From: Acanthosoma haemorrhoidale
Taxonomy: Eukaryota > Arthropoda > Insecta > Hemiptera > Acanthosomatidae
NCBI GenBank assembly: GCA_930367205.1
Contig: OV884014.1
Coordinates: 120,039,768-120,103,767 of the forward strand
Direction: 5' to 3'
Length of the DNA stretch: 64,000 bases
How positions within the stretch are numbered: position 1 is the first letter of the stretch; each line of letters opens with the position of its first letter. Both the position numbers and the translations under genes were made by a program. Below, one piece after another: positions 38,151-52,774 of the stretch. The notes under the pieces are model-generated. The model was given only the letters and a program-made list of their open reading frames with translations, did no database searches and had not been told where the DNA came from.

Positions 38151-39837
38151 TAACATAATAGGGCAGGAATTATTGTACCAGCTATAAAATACTCTTATAT
38201 GTAAAAATTTAACTTTTTGATGACATTTTCCTTGTTTTGGTATCAGGAGAACTTAATGGGGCAGGAGCTAACGTACTAGCTATGAAATACGCATTTTCAA
38301 AAAATTCGACTTTTTGACGATATTTTCCTTGATTTCGTATCAGGAGAACATAAAAGAGCAGGAGCTAACGTTCCAACTATGAAATACCCATTTTTTAAAA
38401 ATTCGACTTTTTGACGATATTTTCCTTGTTTTCGTATCAGGAGAACATAAAAGAGCAGGAGCTAACGTACAAGCTATGAAATACGCAATTTTTGTAAAAA
38501 ATTCGACTTTTTGACGATATTTTCCTTGTTTTGGTATCAGGAGAACATAATGGGGCAGGAGCTAACGTACTAGCTATGAAATACGCATTTTCGAAAAATT
38601 CGACTTTTTGACGATATTTTCTTTGATTTCGTATCAGGAGAACATAAAAGAGCAGGAGCTAACGTTCCAGCTACAAAAAACGCATTTTTGTAAAAATTTG
38701 AATTTTAGACGATATTTTCTTTGTTTTGGTATCAGGAGAACATAAAATAGCAGGAGCTAACATTCCAGCTATGAAATACCCATTTTTTAAAAATTCGACT
38801 TTTTGACGATATTTTCCTTGTTTTCGTATCAGGAGAACATAATGGGACAGGAGCTGACGTGCTAGCTATGAAATACGCATTTTTTAAAAATTCCACTTTT
38901 TGACGATATTTTCCTGGTTTTCGTATCAGGAGAACATAAAAGAGCAGGAGCTAACGTTCCAGCTATGAAATACGCATTTTTGTAAAAATTTGAATTTTAG
39001 ACGATATTTTCTTTGTTTTGGTATCAGGAGAACATAATGGGACAGGAGCTAACGTACCAGCTATAAAATACGCATTTTTGTAAAAATTTGAGTTTTTGAC
39101 GATATTTTCCTTGATTTCGTATCAGGACAACATAAAAGAGCAGGAGCTAACGTACTAGCTATGAAATACGCATTTTCAAAAAATTCGACTTTTTGACGAT
39201 ATTTTCCTTGATTTCGTATGAGGAGAACATAATGGGGCAGGAGCTAACGTACTAGCTATGAAATACGCATTTTCGAAAAATTCGACTTTTTGACGATATT
39301 TTCTTTGATTTCGTATCAGGAGAACATAAAAGAGCAGGAGCTAACGTTCCAGCTACAAAAAACGCATTTTTGTAAAAATTTGAATTTTAGACGATATTTT
39401 CTTTGTTTTGGTATCAGGAGAACATAATGGGACAGGAGCTAACGTACCAGCTATGAGATACCTATTTTTTTAAAATTTGACTTTTTGACGATATTTTCCT
39501 GGTTTTCGTAACAGGAGACATAATGGGGCAGGAGCTAACGTACTAGCTATGAAATACGCATTTTTAAAAAATTCAACTTTTTGACGATATTTTTCTCGTT
39601 TTCGTATCAGGAGAACATAATAGGGCAGGAGCTAACGTACCAGCTATGAAATACGCATTTTTGTAAAAATTTGACTTTTGGACGATATTTTTCTTGTTTT
39701 GGTATCAGGATAACATAATGGGACAGGAGCTAACGTACTAGCTCTAAATACGCATTTTTGTAAAAATTCGACTTTTTGACGTCATTTTTCTTGTTTTGGT
39801 GTCAGGAGAACATAAAGGGGCAAGAGCTAACGTACAA
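38151..39837. repeat. Satellite family B, block B9
   Basis: 1687 bp with a type I junction; a third copy of the B1/B4 type, including the GGTGTCAGG variant just before its end. Confidence 0.94.
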
Positions 39838-42337
39838 GATCATACGATCGTATGATCAAAGTTACGAGTGAATATGACATCAAATGATGTCAAATATGAT
39901 AGTGTGCCGTATCATTTGCACTTATTGTATCACGTGATACAATCGTATGATTGAAGTTACAGTGAATATACTATTAAATAATGTCGATTATGACAGTGTA
40001 CTGTAGCATTGGCACTCATTGTATCACGTGATACGATCGTATGATTGAAGTCATGAATGAATATAACATCAAATGATGTCGATTATTATAGTGTGCCGCA
40101 TCATTAGCACACATTGTATCACATGATACGATTGTATGACTAAAGTTACGAGTGAATATAACATCAAATGATTTCGAATATTATAATGAACCGCATCATT
40201 GGCAATCATTATATCACGTGATACCATCATATGATTGAAGTCACGAGTGAATATAACATCAAATGATGTTGGATATGATTGTATAATGTATAATTGGCAC
40301 TCATTGTTTCACGTGATACGATCGTATGATTAAAGTTACAGGTGAATATAATATCAATTGATGTCGTATATAATAGCGCACCATATCATTAGCACTTATT
40401 GTATCATGTGATGTGATCGTATGATTGAAGTCACGAGTGAATATAACATCAAATAATGCTAAATATGATTGTATAGTGTAGCATTGACACTCATTGTATC
40501 ACGAGATACGATCGTATGATTAAAGTCACGAGTGACTATACTATAAAATGATGTCGATTATGATAGTGTACCACATCATTGGCACTCATTATATCACGTG
40601 ATACGATCGTATGATTGAAGTCACGAGTGAATATAATATCAAATGATGTCAATTATGATAGTGTTGCGTATCATAAGCACTCATTGTATCACGTGATACG
40701 ATCGTATGATGAAAGTTACGAGTGAATATAACATCAAATGATGTCGAATAGGATTGTATAATGTATCATTAGCACTTATTGTATCACGAGATACGATCGT
40801 ATGATTGAAGTCACGAGTGAATATAATATCAAATGATGTCAATTATGATAGTGTACCGCATCATTGGCACCCATTATATCACTTGATACGATCGTATGAT
40901 TGAAGTCACGAGTGAATATATCATCAAATGATGTTGAATATGATTGTATAATGTGTCATTGGCACAAATTGTATCACGTGATACGATCGTATGATTAAAG
41001 TTACGAGTGAATACAACATCAAATGATGTCGATTATGATAGTGTACCGCATCATTGGCACTCATTATATCACGTGATACGATCGTATGATGAAAGTTACG
41101 AGTGAATATAACATCAAATGATGTCGAATAGGATTGTATAATGTATCATTAGCACTCATTGTTTCACGTGATACGATCGTATGATTAAAGTTACGATTGG
41201 AGATACTAATAAATGATGTTGAATATAATAGTGCACCATATCATTAGCACTTATTGTATCATGTGATGCGATCGTATGATTAAAGTTACAGTGAATATAC
41301 TATTAAATAATGTCGATTATGACAGTGTACTGTATCATTAGCACTCATTGTATCACGTGATACGATCGTATGATTGAAGTCATGAATGAATATAACATCA
41401 AATGATGTCGATTATGATAGTGTGCCGCATCATTAGCACACATTGTATCACATGATACGATCGTATGATTGAAGTTACGAGTGAATATAACATCAAATGA
41501 TTTCGAATATGATAATGCACCGCATCATTGGCAATCATTATATCACGTGATACCATCGTATGATTGAAGTCACGAGTGAATATAACATCAAATGATGTTG
41601 GATATGATTGTATAATGTATCATTAGCACTCATTGTTTCACGTGATACGATCGTATGATTAAAGTTACAGGTGAATATAATATAAATTGATGTCGTATAT
41701 AATAGCGCACCATATCATTAGCACTTATTGTATCATGTGATGTGATCGTATGATTGAAGTCACGAGTGAATATAACATCAAATAATGCTAAATATGATTG
41801 TATAGTGTAGGATTGACACTCATTGTATCACGGGATACGATCGTATGATTAAAGTTACGAGTGAATATACTATAAAATGATGTCGATTATGATAGTGTAC
41901 CACATCATTGGCACTCATTATATCACGTGATACGATCGTATGATTAAAGTCACGAGTGAATATAATATCAAATGATGTCAATTATGATAGTGTTGCGTAT
42001 CATAAGCACTCATTGTATCACGTGATACGATCGTATGATGAAAGTTACGAGTGAATATAACATTTAATGATGTCGAATAGGATTGTATAATGTATCATTA
42101 GCACTCATTGTTTCACGTGATACGATCGTATGATTAAAGTTACGAGTAAATATAACATCAAATGATGCTAAATATGACTGTATAGTGTATCATTAGCACT
42201 CATTGTTTCACGTGATACGATCGAATGATTAAAGTTACGAGTAAATATAACATTAAATGATGTCGAATATGATAATGTACCACATCATTGGCACTAATTG
42301 TATCACGTTATACGATCGTATGATCAAAGCTACGAGT
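39838..42337. repeat. Satellite family A, block A10 (class II, composite)
   Basis: 2500 bp. It opens with the 20-bp palindrome (39838-39857) and starts like A2. From 41283 it contains a second junction-proximal 94-bp monomer (AAGTTACAGT) and from there is collinear with A11 at offset 3638, marking an old crossover inside the block. Confidence 0.93.
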
Positions 42338-44804
42338 TAACATAATAGGGCAGGAATTATTGTACCAGCTATGAAATACGCATTTTTGTAAAATTCTACT
42401 TTTTGACGATATTTTTCTTGTTTTGGTATGAGGAAATCATTATTGTTCAGGAGCTAACGTACCAGCTATAAAATACTCTTATATCTAAAAATTTACCTTT
42501 TTGATGACATTTTCCTTGTTTTGGTATCAGGAGAACATAATGGGGCAGGAGCTGACGTACTAGCTATGAAATACGCATTTTTTAAAAATTCGACTTTTTG
42601 ACGATATTTTCCTGGTTTTCGTATCAGGAGAACATAATAGGGCAGGAGCTAACGTACAAGCTATGAAATACGCAATTTTTGTAAAAATTTGAGATTTCGA
42701 CGATATTTTCCTTGTTTTGGTATCAGGAGAACATAATGGGGCAGGAGCTAACGTACTAGCTATGAAATACGCATTTTTTAAAAATTCGACTTTTTGACGA
42801 TATTTTCTTTGATTTCGTATCAGGAGAACATAAAAGAGCAGGAGCTGACGTACTAGCTATGAAATACGCATTTTTTTAAAATTCGACTTTTTGACGATAT
42901 TTTCCTGGTTTTCGTATCAGGAGAACATAATAGGGCAGGAGCTAACGTACCAGCTATGAAATACGCAATTTTTGTAAAAATTTGAGTTTTCGACGATATT
43001 TTCCTTGTTTTGGTATCAGGAGAACATAATGGGGCAGGAGCTAACGTACTAGCTATGAAATACGCATTTTCGAAAAATTCGACTTTTTGACGATATTTCT
43101 TTTGATTTCGTATCAGGAGAACATAAAAGAGCAGGAGCTAACGTTCCAGCTATGAAATACCCATTTTTTAAAAATTCGACTTTTTGACGATATTTTCCTG
43201 GTTTTCGTATCAGGAGAACATAATAGGGCAGGAGCTAACGTACCAGCTATGAAATACGCAATTTTTGTAAAAAATTGAGTTTTCGACGATATTTTCCTTG
43301 TTTTCGTATCAGGAGAACATAATGGGGCAGGAGCTAACGTACTAGCTATGAAATACGCATTTTCGAAAAATTCGACTTTTTGACGATATTTTCTTTGATT
43401 TCGTATCAGGAGAACATAAAAGAGCAGGAGCTAACGTTCCAGCTATGAAATACCCATTTTTTAAAAATTCGACTTTTTGACGATATTTTCCTTGTTTTCG
43501 TATCAGGAGAACATAATGGGGCAGGAGCTAACGTACCAGCTATGAGATACCTATTTTTTTAAAATTTGACTTTTTTACGATATTTCTCTGGTTTTCGTAT
43601 CAGGAGAACATAATAGGGCAGGAGCTAACGTCCTAGCTCTAAATACGCATTTTTGTAAAAATTCGACTTTTTGACGTCATTTTTCTTGTTTTGGTATCAG
43701 GAGAACATAATGGGGCAGGAGCTAACGTACCAGCTATGAAATACCCATTTTTTAAAACTTCGACTTTTTGACGATATTTTCCTGGTTTTCGTATCAGGAG
43801 AACATAAAAGAGCAGGAGCTAACGTTCCAGCTACAAAAAACGCATTTTTGTAAAAATTTGAATTTTAGACGATATTTTCCTTGTTTTGGTATCAGGAGAA
43901 CATAATGGGGCAGGAGCTAACGTATCAGCTATGAAATACGCATTTTTGTAAAAATTTGAGTTTTTGACGATATTTTCCTTGATTTCGTATCAGAAGAACA
44001 TAAAAGAGCAGGAGCTAACGTTCCAGCTACAAAAAACGCATTTTTGTAAAAATTTGAATTTTAGACGATATTTTCTTTGTTTTGGTATCAGGAGAACATA
44101 ATGGGACAGGAGCTAACGTACCAGCTATGAGATACCTATTTTTTTAAAATTTGACTTTTTTACGATATTTCTCTGGTTTTCGTATCAGGAGAACATAATA
44201 GGGCAGGAGCTAACGTCCTAGCTCTAAATACGCATTTTTGTAAAAATTCGACTTTTTGACGTCATTTTTCTTGTTTTGGTATCAGGAGAACATAATGGGG
44301 CAGGAGCTAACGTACCAGCTATGAAATACGCATTTTTGTAAAAATTTGAGTTTTTGACGATATTTTCCTTGATTTCGTATCAGGAGAACATAAAAGAGCA
44401 GGAGCTAACGTTCCAGCTACAAAAAACGCATTTTTGTAAAAATTTGAATTTTAGACGATATTTTCTTTGTTTTGGTATCAGGAGAACATAATAGGACAGG
44501 AGCTAACGTACCAGCTATGAGATACCTATTTTTTTAAAATTTGACTTTTTAACGATATTTTTCTGGTTTTCGTATCAGGAGAACATAATAGGGCAGGAGC
44601 TAACGTCCTAGCTCTAAATACGCATTTTTGTAAAAATTCGACTTTTTGACGTCATTTTTCTTGTTTTGGTATCAGGAGAACATAATGGGCAGGTGCTAAC
44701 GTACAAGCTATGAAATACGCATTTTTGTAAAAATTCAACTTTTTTAAAATGTTTTCTTTGTTTTGGTATCAGGAGAACATAAAGGGGCAAGAGCTAACGT
44801 ACAA
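42338..44804. repeat. Satellite family B, block B10
   Basis: 2467 bp with a type II junction, about 25 monomers. Internal repetition of a monomer set ending in GTCCTAGCTCTAAATACGC (43636, 44221 and 44611 mark its GCTCTAAATA) shows local higher-order amplification. Confidence 0.93.
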
Positions 44805-45975
44805 GATCATACGATCGTATGATCAAAGTTATGAGTGAATATGACATCAAATGATGTCAAATATGATAGTGTGCCGTATCATTTGCACTTATTGTATCAC
44901 GTGATACAATCGTATGATTGAAGTTACAGTGAATATACTATTAAATAATGTCGATTATGACAGTGTACTGTATCATTAGCACTCATTGTATCACGTGATA
45001 CGATCGTATGATTGAAGTCATGAATGAATATAACATCAAATGATGTCGATTATGATAGTGTGCCGCATCATTAGCACACATTGTATCACATGATACGATC
45101 GTATGATTGAAGTTACGAGTGAATATAACATCAAATGATTTCGAATATGATAATGCACCGCATCATTGGCAATCATTATATCACGTGATACCATCGTATG
45201 ATTGAAGTCACGAGTGAATATAACATCAAATGATGTTGGATATGATTGTATAATGTATCATTAGCACTCATTGTTTCACGTGATACGATCGTATGATTAA
45301 AGTTACAGGTGAATATAATATAAATTGATGTCGTATATAATAGCGCACCATATCATTAGCACTTATTGTATCATGTGATGTGATCGTATGATTGAAGTCA
45401 CGAGTGAATATAACATCAAATAATGCTAAATATGATTGTATAGTGTAGGATTGACACTCATTGTATCACGGGATACGATCGTATGATTAAAGTTACGAGT
45501 GAATATACTATAAAATGATGTCGATTATGATAGTGTACCACATCATTGGCACTCATTATATCACGTGATACGATCGTATGATTAAAGTCACGAGTGAATA
45601 TAATATCAAATGATGTCAATTATGATAGTGTTGCGTATCATAAGCACTCATTGTATCACGTGATACGATCGTATGATGAAAGTTACGAGTGAATATAACA
45701 TTTAATGATGTCGAATAGGATTGTATAATGTATCATTAGCACTCATTGTTTCACGTGATACGATCGTATGATTAAAGTTACGAGTAAATATAACATCAAA
45801 TGATGCTAAATATGACTGTATAGTGTATCATTAGCACTCATTGTTTCACGTGATACGATCGTATGATTAAAGTTACGAGTAAATATAACATTAAATGATG
45901 TCGAATATGATAATGTACCACATCATTGGCACTAATTGTATCACGTTATACGATCGTATGATCAAAGCTACGAGT
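44805..45975. repeat. Satellite family A, block A11 (class III)
   Basis: 1171 bp, about 12 monomers, the shortest complete A block. It opens with the 20-bp palindrome (44805-44824). The class III signature is TACTGTATCATTAGC. It equals the tail of A10 from 41283. Confidence 0.94.
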
Positions 45976-48248
45976 TAACATAATAGGGCAGGAATTATTG
46001 TACCAGCTATGAAATACGCATTTTTGTAAAATTCTACTTTTTGACGATATTTTTCTTGTTTTGGTATGAGGAAATCATTATTGTTCAGGAGCTAACGTAC
46101 CAGCTATAAAATACTCTTATATCTAAAAATTTACCTTTTTGATGACATTTTCCTTGTTTTGGTATCAGGAGAACATAATGGGGCAGGAGCTGACGTACTA
46201 GCTATGAAATACGCATTTTTTAAAAATTCGACTTTTTGACGATATTTTCCTGGTTTTCGTATCAGGAGAACATAATAGGGCAGGAGCTAACGTACAAGCT
46301 ATGAAATACGCAATTTTTGTAAAAATTTGAGTTTTCGACGATATTTTCCTTGTTTTGGTATCAGGAGAACATAATGGGGCAGGAGCTAACGTACTAGCTA
46401 TGAAATACGCATTTTTTAAAAATTCGACTTTTTGACGATATTTTCTTTGATTTCGTATCAGGAGAACATAAAAGAGCAGGAGCTGACGTACTAGCTATGA
46501 AATACGCATTTTTTTAAAATTCGACTTTTTGACGATATTTTCCTGGTTTTCGTATCAGGAGAACATAATAGGGCAGGAGCTAACGTACCAGCTATGAAAT
46601 ACGCAATTTTTGTAAAAATTTGAGTTTTCGACGATATTTTCCTTGTTTTGGTATCAGGAGAACATAATGGGGCAGGAGCTAACGTACTAGCTATGAAATA
46701 CGCATTTTCGAAAAATTCGACTTTTTGACGATATTTCTTTTGATTTCGTATCAGGAGAACATAAAAGAGCAGGAGCTAACGTTCCAGCTATGAAATACCC
46801 ATTTTTTAAAAATTCGACTTTTTGACGATATTTTCCTGGTTTTCGTATCAGGAGAACATAATAGGGCAGGAGCTAACGTACCAGCTATGAAATACGCAAT
46901 TTTTGTAAAAAATTGAGTTTTCGACGATATTTTCCTTGTTTTCGTATCAGGAGAACATAATGGGGCAGGAGCTAACGTACTAGCTATGAAATACGCATTT
47001 TCGAAAAATTCGACTTTTTGACGATATTTTCTTTGATTTCGTATCAGGAGAACATAAAAGAGCAGGAGCTAACGTTCCAGCTATGAAATACCCATTTTTT
47101 AAAAATTCGACTTTTTGACGATATTTTCCTTGTTTTCGTATCAGGAGAACATAATGGGGCAGGAGCTAACGTACCAGCTATGAGATACCTATTTTTTTAA
47201 AATTTGACTTTTTTACGATATTTCTCTGGTTTTCGTATCAGGAGAACATAAAAGAGCAGGAGCTAACGTTCCAGCTACAAAAAACGCATTTTTGTAAAAA
47301 TTTGAATTTTAGACGATATTTTCCTTGTTTTGGTATCAGGAGAACATAATGGGGCAGGAGCTAACGTATCAGCTATGAAATACGCATTTTTGTAAAAATT
47401 TGAGTTTTTGACGATATTTTCCTTGATTTCGTATCAGAAGAACATAAAAGAGCAGGAGCTAACGTTCCAGCTACAAAAAACGCATTTTTGTAAAAATTTG
47501 AATTTTAGACGATATTTTCTTTGTTTTGGTATCAGGAGAACATAATGGGACAGGAGCTAACGTACCAGCTATGAGATACCTATTTTTTTAAAATTTGACT
47601 TTTTTACGATATTTCTCTGGTTTTCGTATCAGGAGAACATAATAGGGCAGGAGCTAACGTCCTAGCTCTAAATACGCATTTTTGTAAAAATTCGACTTTT
47701 TGACGTCATTTTTCTTGTTTTGGTATCAGGAGAACATAATGGGGCAGGAGCTAACGTACCAGCTATGAAATACGCATTTTTGTAAAAATTTGAGTTTTTG
47801 ACGATATTTTCCTTGATTTCGTATCAGGAGAACATAAAAGAGCAGGAGCTAACGTTCCAGCTACAAAAAACGCATTTTTGTAAAAATTTGAATTTTAGAC
47901 GATATTTTCTTTGTTTTGGTATCAGGAGAACATAATAGGACAGGAGCTAACGTACCAGCTATGAGATACCTATTTTTTTAAAATTTGACTTTTTAACGAT
48001 ATTTTTCTGGTTTTCGTATCAGGAGAACATAATAGGGCAGGAGCTAACGTCCTAGCTCTAAATACGCATTTTTGTAAAAATTCGACTTTTTGACGTCATT
48101 TTTCTTGTTTTGGTATCAGGAGAACATAATGGGCAGGTGCTAACGTACAAGCTATGAAATACGCATTTTTGTAAAAATTCAACTTTTTTAAAATGTTTTC
48201 TTTGTTTTGGTATCAGGAGAACATAAAGGGGCAAGAGCTAACGTACAA
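45976..48248. repeat. Satellite family B, block B11
   Basis: 2273 bp with a type II junction; equal to B10 minus 194 bp (two monomers, absent near 47250). Confidence 0.93.
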
Positions 48249-51200
48249 GATCATACGATCGTATGATCAAAGTTATGAGTGAATATGACATCAAATGATG
48301 TCAAATATGATAGTGTGCCGTATCATTTGCACTTATTGTATCACGTGATACAATCGTATGATTGAAGTTACAGTGAATATACTATTAAATAATGTCGATT
48401 ATGACAGTGTACTGTATCATTAGCACTCATTGTATCACGTGATACGATCGTATGATTGAAGTCATGAATGAATATAACATCAAATGATGTCGATTATGAT
48501 AGTGTGCCGCATCATTAGCACACATTGTATCACATGATACGATTGTATGATTGAAGTTACGAGTGAATATAACATCAAATGATTTTAAATATGATAATGA
48601 ACCGCATCATTGGCAATCATTATATCACGTGATACCATCATATGATTGAAGTCACGAGTAAATATAACATCAAATGATGTTGGATATGATTGTATAATGT
48701 ATAATAGCACTCATTGTTTCACGTGATACGATCGTATGATTAAAGTTACAGGTGAATATAATATCAATTGATGTCGTATATGATAGTGCACCATATCATT
48801 AGCACTTATTGTATCATGTGATGTGATCGTATGATTGAAGTCACGAGTGAATATAGCATCAAATAATGCTAAATATGATTGTATAGTGTAGCATTGACAC
48901 TCATTGTATCACGAGATACGATCGTATGATTAAAGTCACGAGTGAATATACTATAAAATGATGTTGATTATGATAGTGTACCACATCATTGGCACTCATT
49001 ATATCACGTGATACGATCGTATGATTGAAGTCACGAGTGAATATAATATCAAATGATGTCAATTATGATAGTGTTGCGTATCATAAGCACTCATTGTATC
49101 ACGTGATACGATCGTATGATTGAAGTCACGAGTGAATATAACATCAAATAATGCTAAATATGATTGTATAGTGTAGCATTGACACTCATTGTATCACGAG
49201 ATACGATCGTATGATTGAAGTCACGAGTGAATATACTATAAAATGATGTCGATTATGATAGTGTACCACATCATTGGCACTCATTATATCACGTGATACG
49301 ATCGTATGATTGAAGTCACGAGTGAATATAATATCAAATGATGTCAATTATGATAGTGTTGCGTATCATAAGCACTCATTGTATCACGTGATACGATCGT
49401 ATGATGAAAGTTACGAGTTAATATAACATCAAATGATGTCGAATAGGATTGTATAATGTATCATTAGCACTTATTGTTTCACGTGATACGATCGTATGAT
49501 TAAAGTTACGATTGGAGATACTAATAAATGATGTTGAATATAATAGTGCACCATATCATTAGCACTTATTGTATCATGTGATGCGATCGTATGATTAAAG
49601 TTACAAGTGAATATAACATCAAATGATGTCGATTATAATAGTGTACCGCATCATTGGCACTCATTATATCACGTGATACTATCGTATGATTGAAGTCACG
49701 AGTGAATATAACATCAAATAATGCTAAATATGATTGTATAGTGTAGCATTGACACTCATTGTATCACGAGATACGATCGTATGATTGAAGTCACGAGTGA
49801 ATATAACATCAAATGATGTTGAATATGATTGTATAATGTATCATTAGCACTCATTGTTTCACGTGATACGATCGTATGATTAAAGTTACAGGTGAATATA
49901 ACATCAAATGATGTCGATTATGATAGTGTACCGCATCATTAGCACTCATTGTAACACGTGATACGATTGTATGATGAAAGTTACGAGTGAATATAACATC
50001 AAATGATGTCGATTATGATAGTGTACCTTATCATTGGCACTCATTATATCACGTGATACGATCGTATGATTGAAGTCACGAGTGAACATAACATCAAATG
50101 ATGTCAATTATGATAGTGTTCCGTATCATAAGCACTCATTGTATCACGTGATACGATCGTATGATGAAAGTTACAAGTAAATATACTATTAAATGATGTC
50201 GATTATGACAGTGTACCGTACCATTGGCACTCATAGTATCACGTGATACGATCGTATGATTGAAGTCACGAATGAATATAACATCAAATGATGTCGATTA
50301 TGATAGTGTACCGACCGCATCATTAGCACACATTGTATCACGTGATACGATCGTATGATTGAAGTCTTGAATGAATATAACATCAAATGATGTCGATTAT
50401 GATAGTGTACCGCATCATTAGCACACATTGTATCACGTGATACGATCGTATGATTAAAGTTACAGGTGAATATAACATCAAATGATGTCGATTATGATAG
50501 TGTACCGCATCATTGGCACTCAATATATCACGTGATACGATCGTATGATTGAAGTCACGAGTGAATATAACATCAAATAATGTTGAATATGATTGTATCA
50601 TGTATCATTAGCACTCATTATTTCACGTGATACGATCGTATGATTAAAGTTACAGGTGAATATAACATCAAATGATGTCGATTATGATAGTGTACCGCAT
50701 CATTGGCACTCATTATATCACGTGATACGATAGTATGATTGAAGTCACGAGTGAATATAATATCAAATGATGTCAATTATGATAGTGTTTCGTATCATAA
50801 GCACTCATTGTATCACGTGATACGATCGTATGATTGAAGTCACGAGTGAATATATCATCAAATGATGTTGAATATGATTGTATAATGTGTCATTGGCACA
50901 CATTGTATCACGTGATACGATCGTATGATTGAAGTCACGAGTGAATATAATATCAAATGATGTCAATTATGATAGTGTTGCGTATCATAAGCACTCATTG
51001 TATCACGTGATACGATCGTATGATGAAAGTTACGAGTGAATATAACATCAAATAATGCTAAATATGATTGTATAGTGTAGCATTGACACTCATTGTATCA
51101 CGAGATACGATCGTATGATTGAAGTCACGAGTGAATATAACATCAAATGATGTTGAATGTGATTGTATAATGTATCATTAGCACTCATTGTTTCACGTGA

Positions 51201-52082
51201 TACGATCGTATGATTAAAGTTACGAGTGAATATACTATAAAATTATGTCGATTATGATAGTGTACCACATCATTGGCACTCATTATATCACGTGATACGA
51301 TCGTATAATGAAAGTTACGAGTGAATATAACATAAAATGATGTCGATTATAATAGTGTACCGTATCATTGGCACACATTGTATCACGTGATACGATCGTA
51401 TGATTAAAGTTACGAGTGAAGATAACATCAAATGATGTTGAATATGATAGTGTACTGCATCATTGGCACTCATTATATCACGTGATACTATCGTATGATT
51501 GAAGTCACGAGTGAATATAACATCAAATGATGCTAAATATGATTGTATAGTGTATCATTAGCACTCATTGTTTCACGTGATACGATCGTATGATTAAAGT
51601 TACAGGTGAATATAACATCAAATGATGTCGATTATGATAGTGTACCGCATCATTAGCATTCATTATATCACGTGATACTATCGTATGATTGAAGTCACGA
51701 GTGAATATAACATCAAATGATGCTAAATATGACTGTATAGTGTATCATTAGCACTCATTGTTTCACGTGATACGATCGTATGATTAAAGTTACGAGTAAA
51801 TATAACATCAAATGATGTCGAATATGATAATGTACCGTATCATTAGCACTCATTGTATCACGTGATACGATCGTATGATGAAAGTTACGAGTGAATATAA
51901 CATCAAATGATGTCGATTATGATAGTGTACCGCATCATTGGCACTTATTATATCACGTGATACGATCGTATAATGAAAGTTACGAGTTAATATACTATTA
52001 AGTGATGTCGATTATGATAGTGTACCGCATCATTGGCACTAATTGTATCACGTGATACGATCGTATGATCAAAGCTACGAGT
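48249..52082. repeat. Satellite family A, block A12 (class III)
   Basis: 3834 bp, the longest A block, about 40 monomers. It opens with the 20-bp palindrome (48249-48268). A 4-bp ACCG duplication (GTACCGACCGCATC near 50308) and a 1-bp loss near 48703 explain its off-register length. Confidence 0.94.
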
Positions 52083-52774
52083 TAACATAATAGGGCAGGA
52101 ATTCTACTTTTTGACGATATTTTTCTTGTTTTGGTATGAGGAAATCATAATTGTTCAGGAGCTAACGTACCAGCTATAAAATACTCTTATATGTAAAAAT
52201 TTAACTTTTTGATGACATTTTCCTTGTTTCGGTATCAGGAGAACATAATAGGGCAGGAGCTAACGTACTAGCTACAAAAAACGCATTTTTGTAAAAATTT
52301 GAATTTTAGACGATATTTTCCTTGTTTTGGTATCAGGAGAAGATCATGGGGCAGGAGCTAACGTACTAGCTATGAAATACGCATTTTCGAAAAATTCAAC
52401 TTTTTGACGATATTTTCCTTGATTTCGTATCAGGAGAACATAAAAGAGCAGGAGCTAACGTTCCAGCTGTGAAATACCCATTTTTGTAAAAATTTGAGTT
52501 TTCGACGATATTTTCCTCGTTTTGGTATCAGGAGAACATAATGGGGCAGGAGCTAACGTACTAGCTATGAAATACGCATTTTTGTAAAAATTTGAGTTTT
52601 TGACCATATTTTCCTTGATTTCGTATCAGGAGAACATAAAAGAGCAGGAGCTAACGTTCCAGCTACAAAAAACGCATTTTTGTAAACATTTGAATTTTAG
52701 ACGATAGTTTCTTTGTTTTGGTGTCAGGAGAACATAATGGGACAGGAGCTAACGTACCAGCTATGAGATACCTA
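52083..52774. repeat. Satellite family B, block B12 (truncated)
   Basis: 692 bp, about seven monomers. It has the type III junction (a 37-bp deletion relative to type II). It ends abruptly: GATACCTAT passes straight into GATGTCGAATAT of family A, without the usual junction palindrome. Confidence 0.93.

Noticed and set aside
50231..50601. Two overlapping minus-strand open frames of 65 and 72 residues
   Set aside because: They lie in family A satellite, with repeated HYHNRHHLMLYS-type peptides dictated by the monomer.
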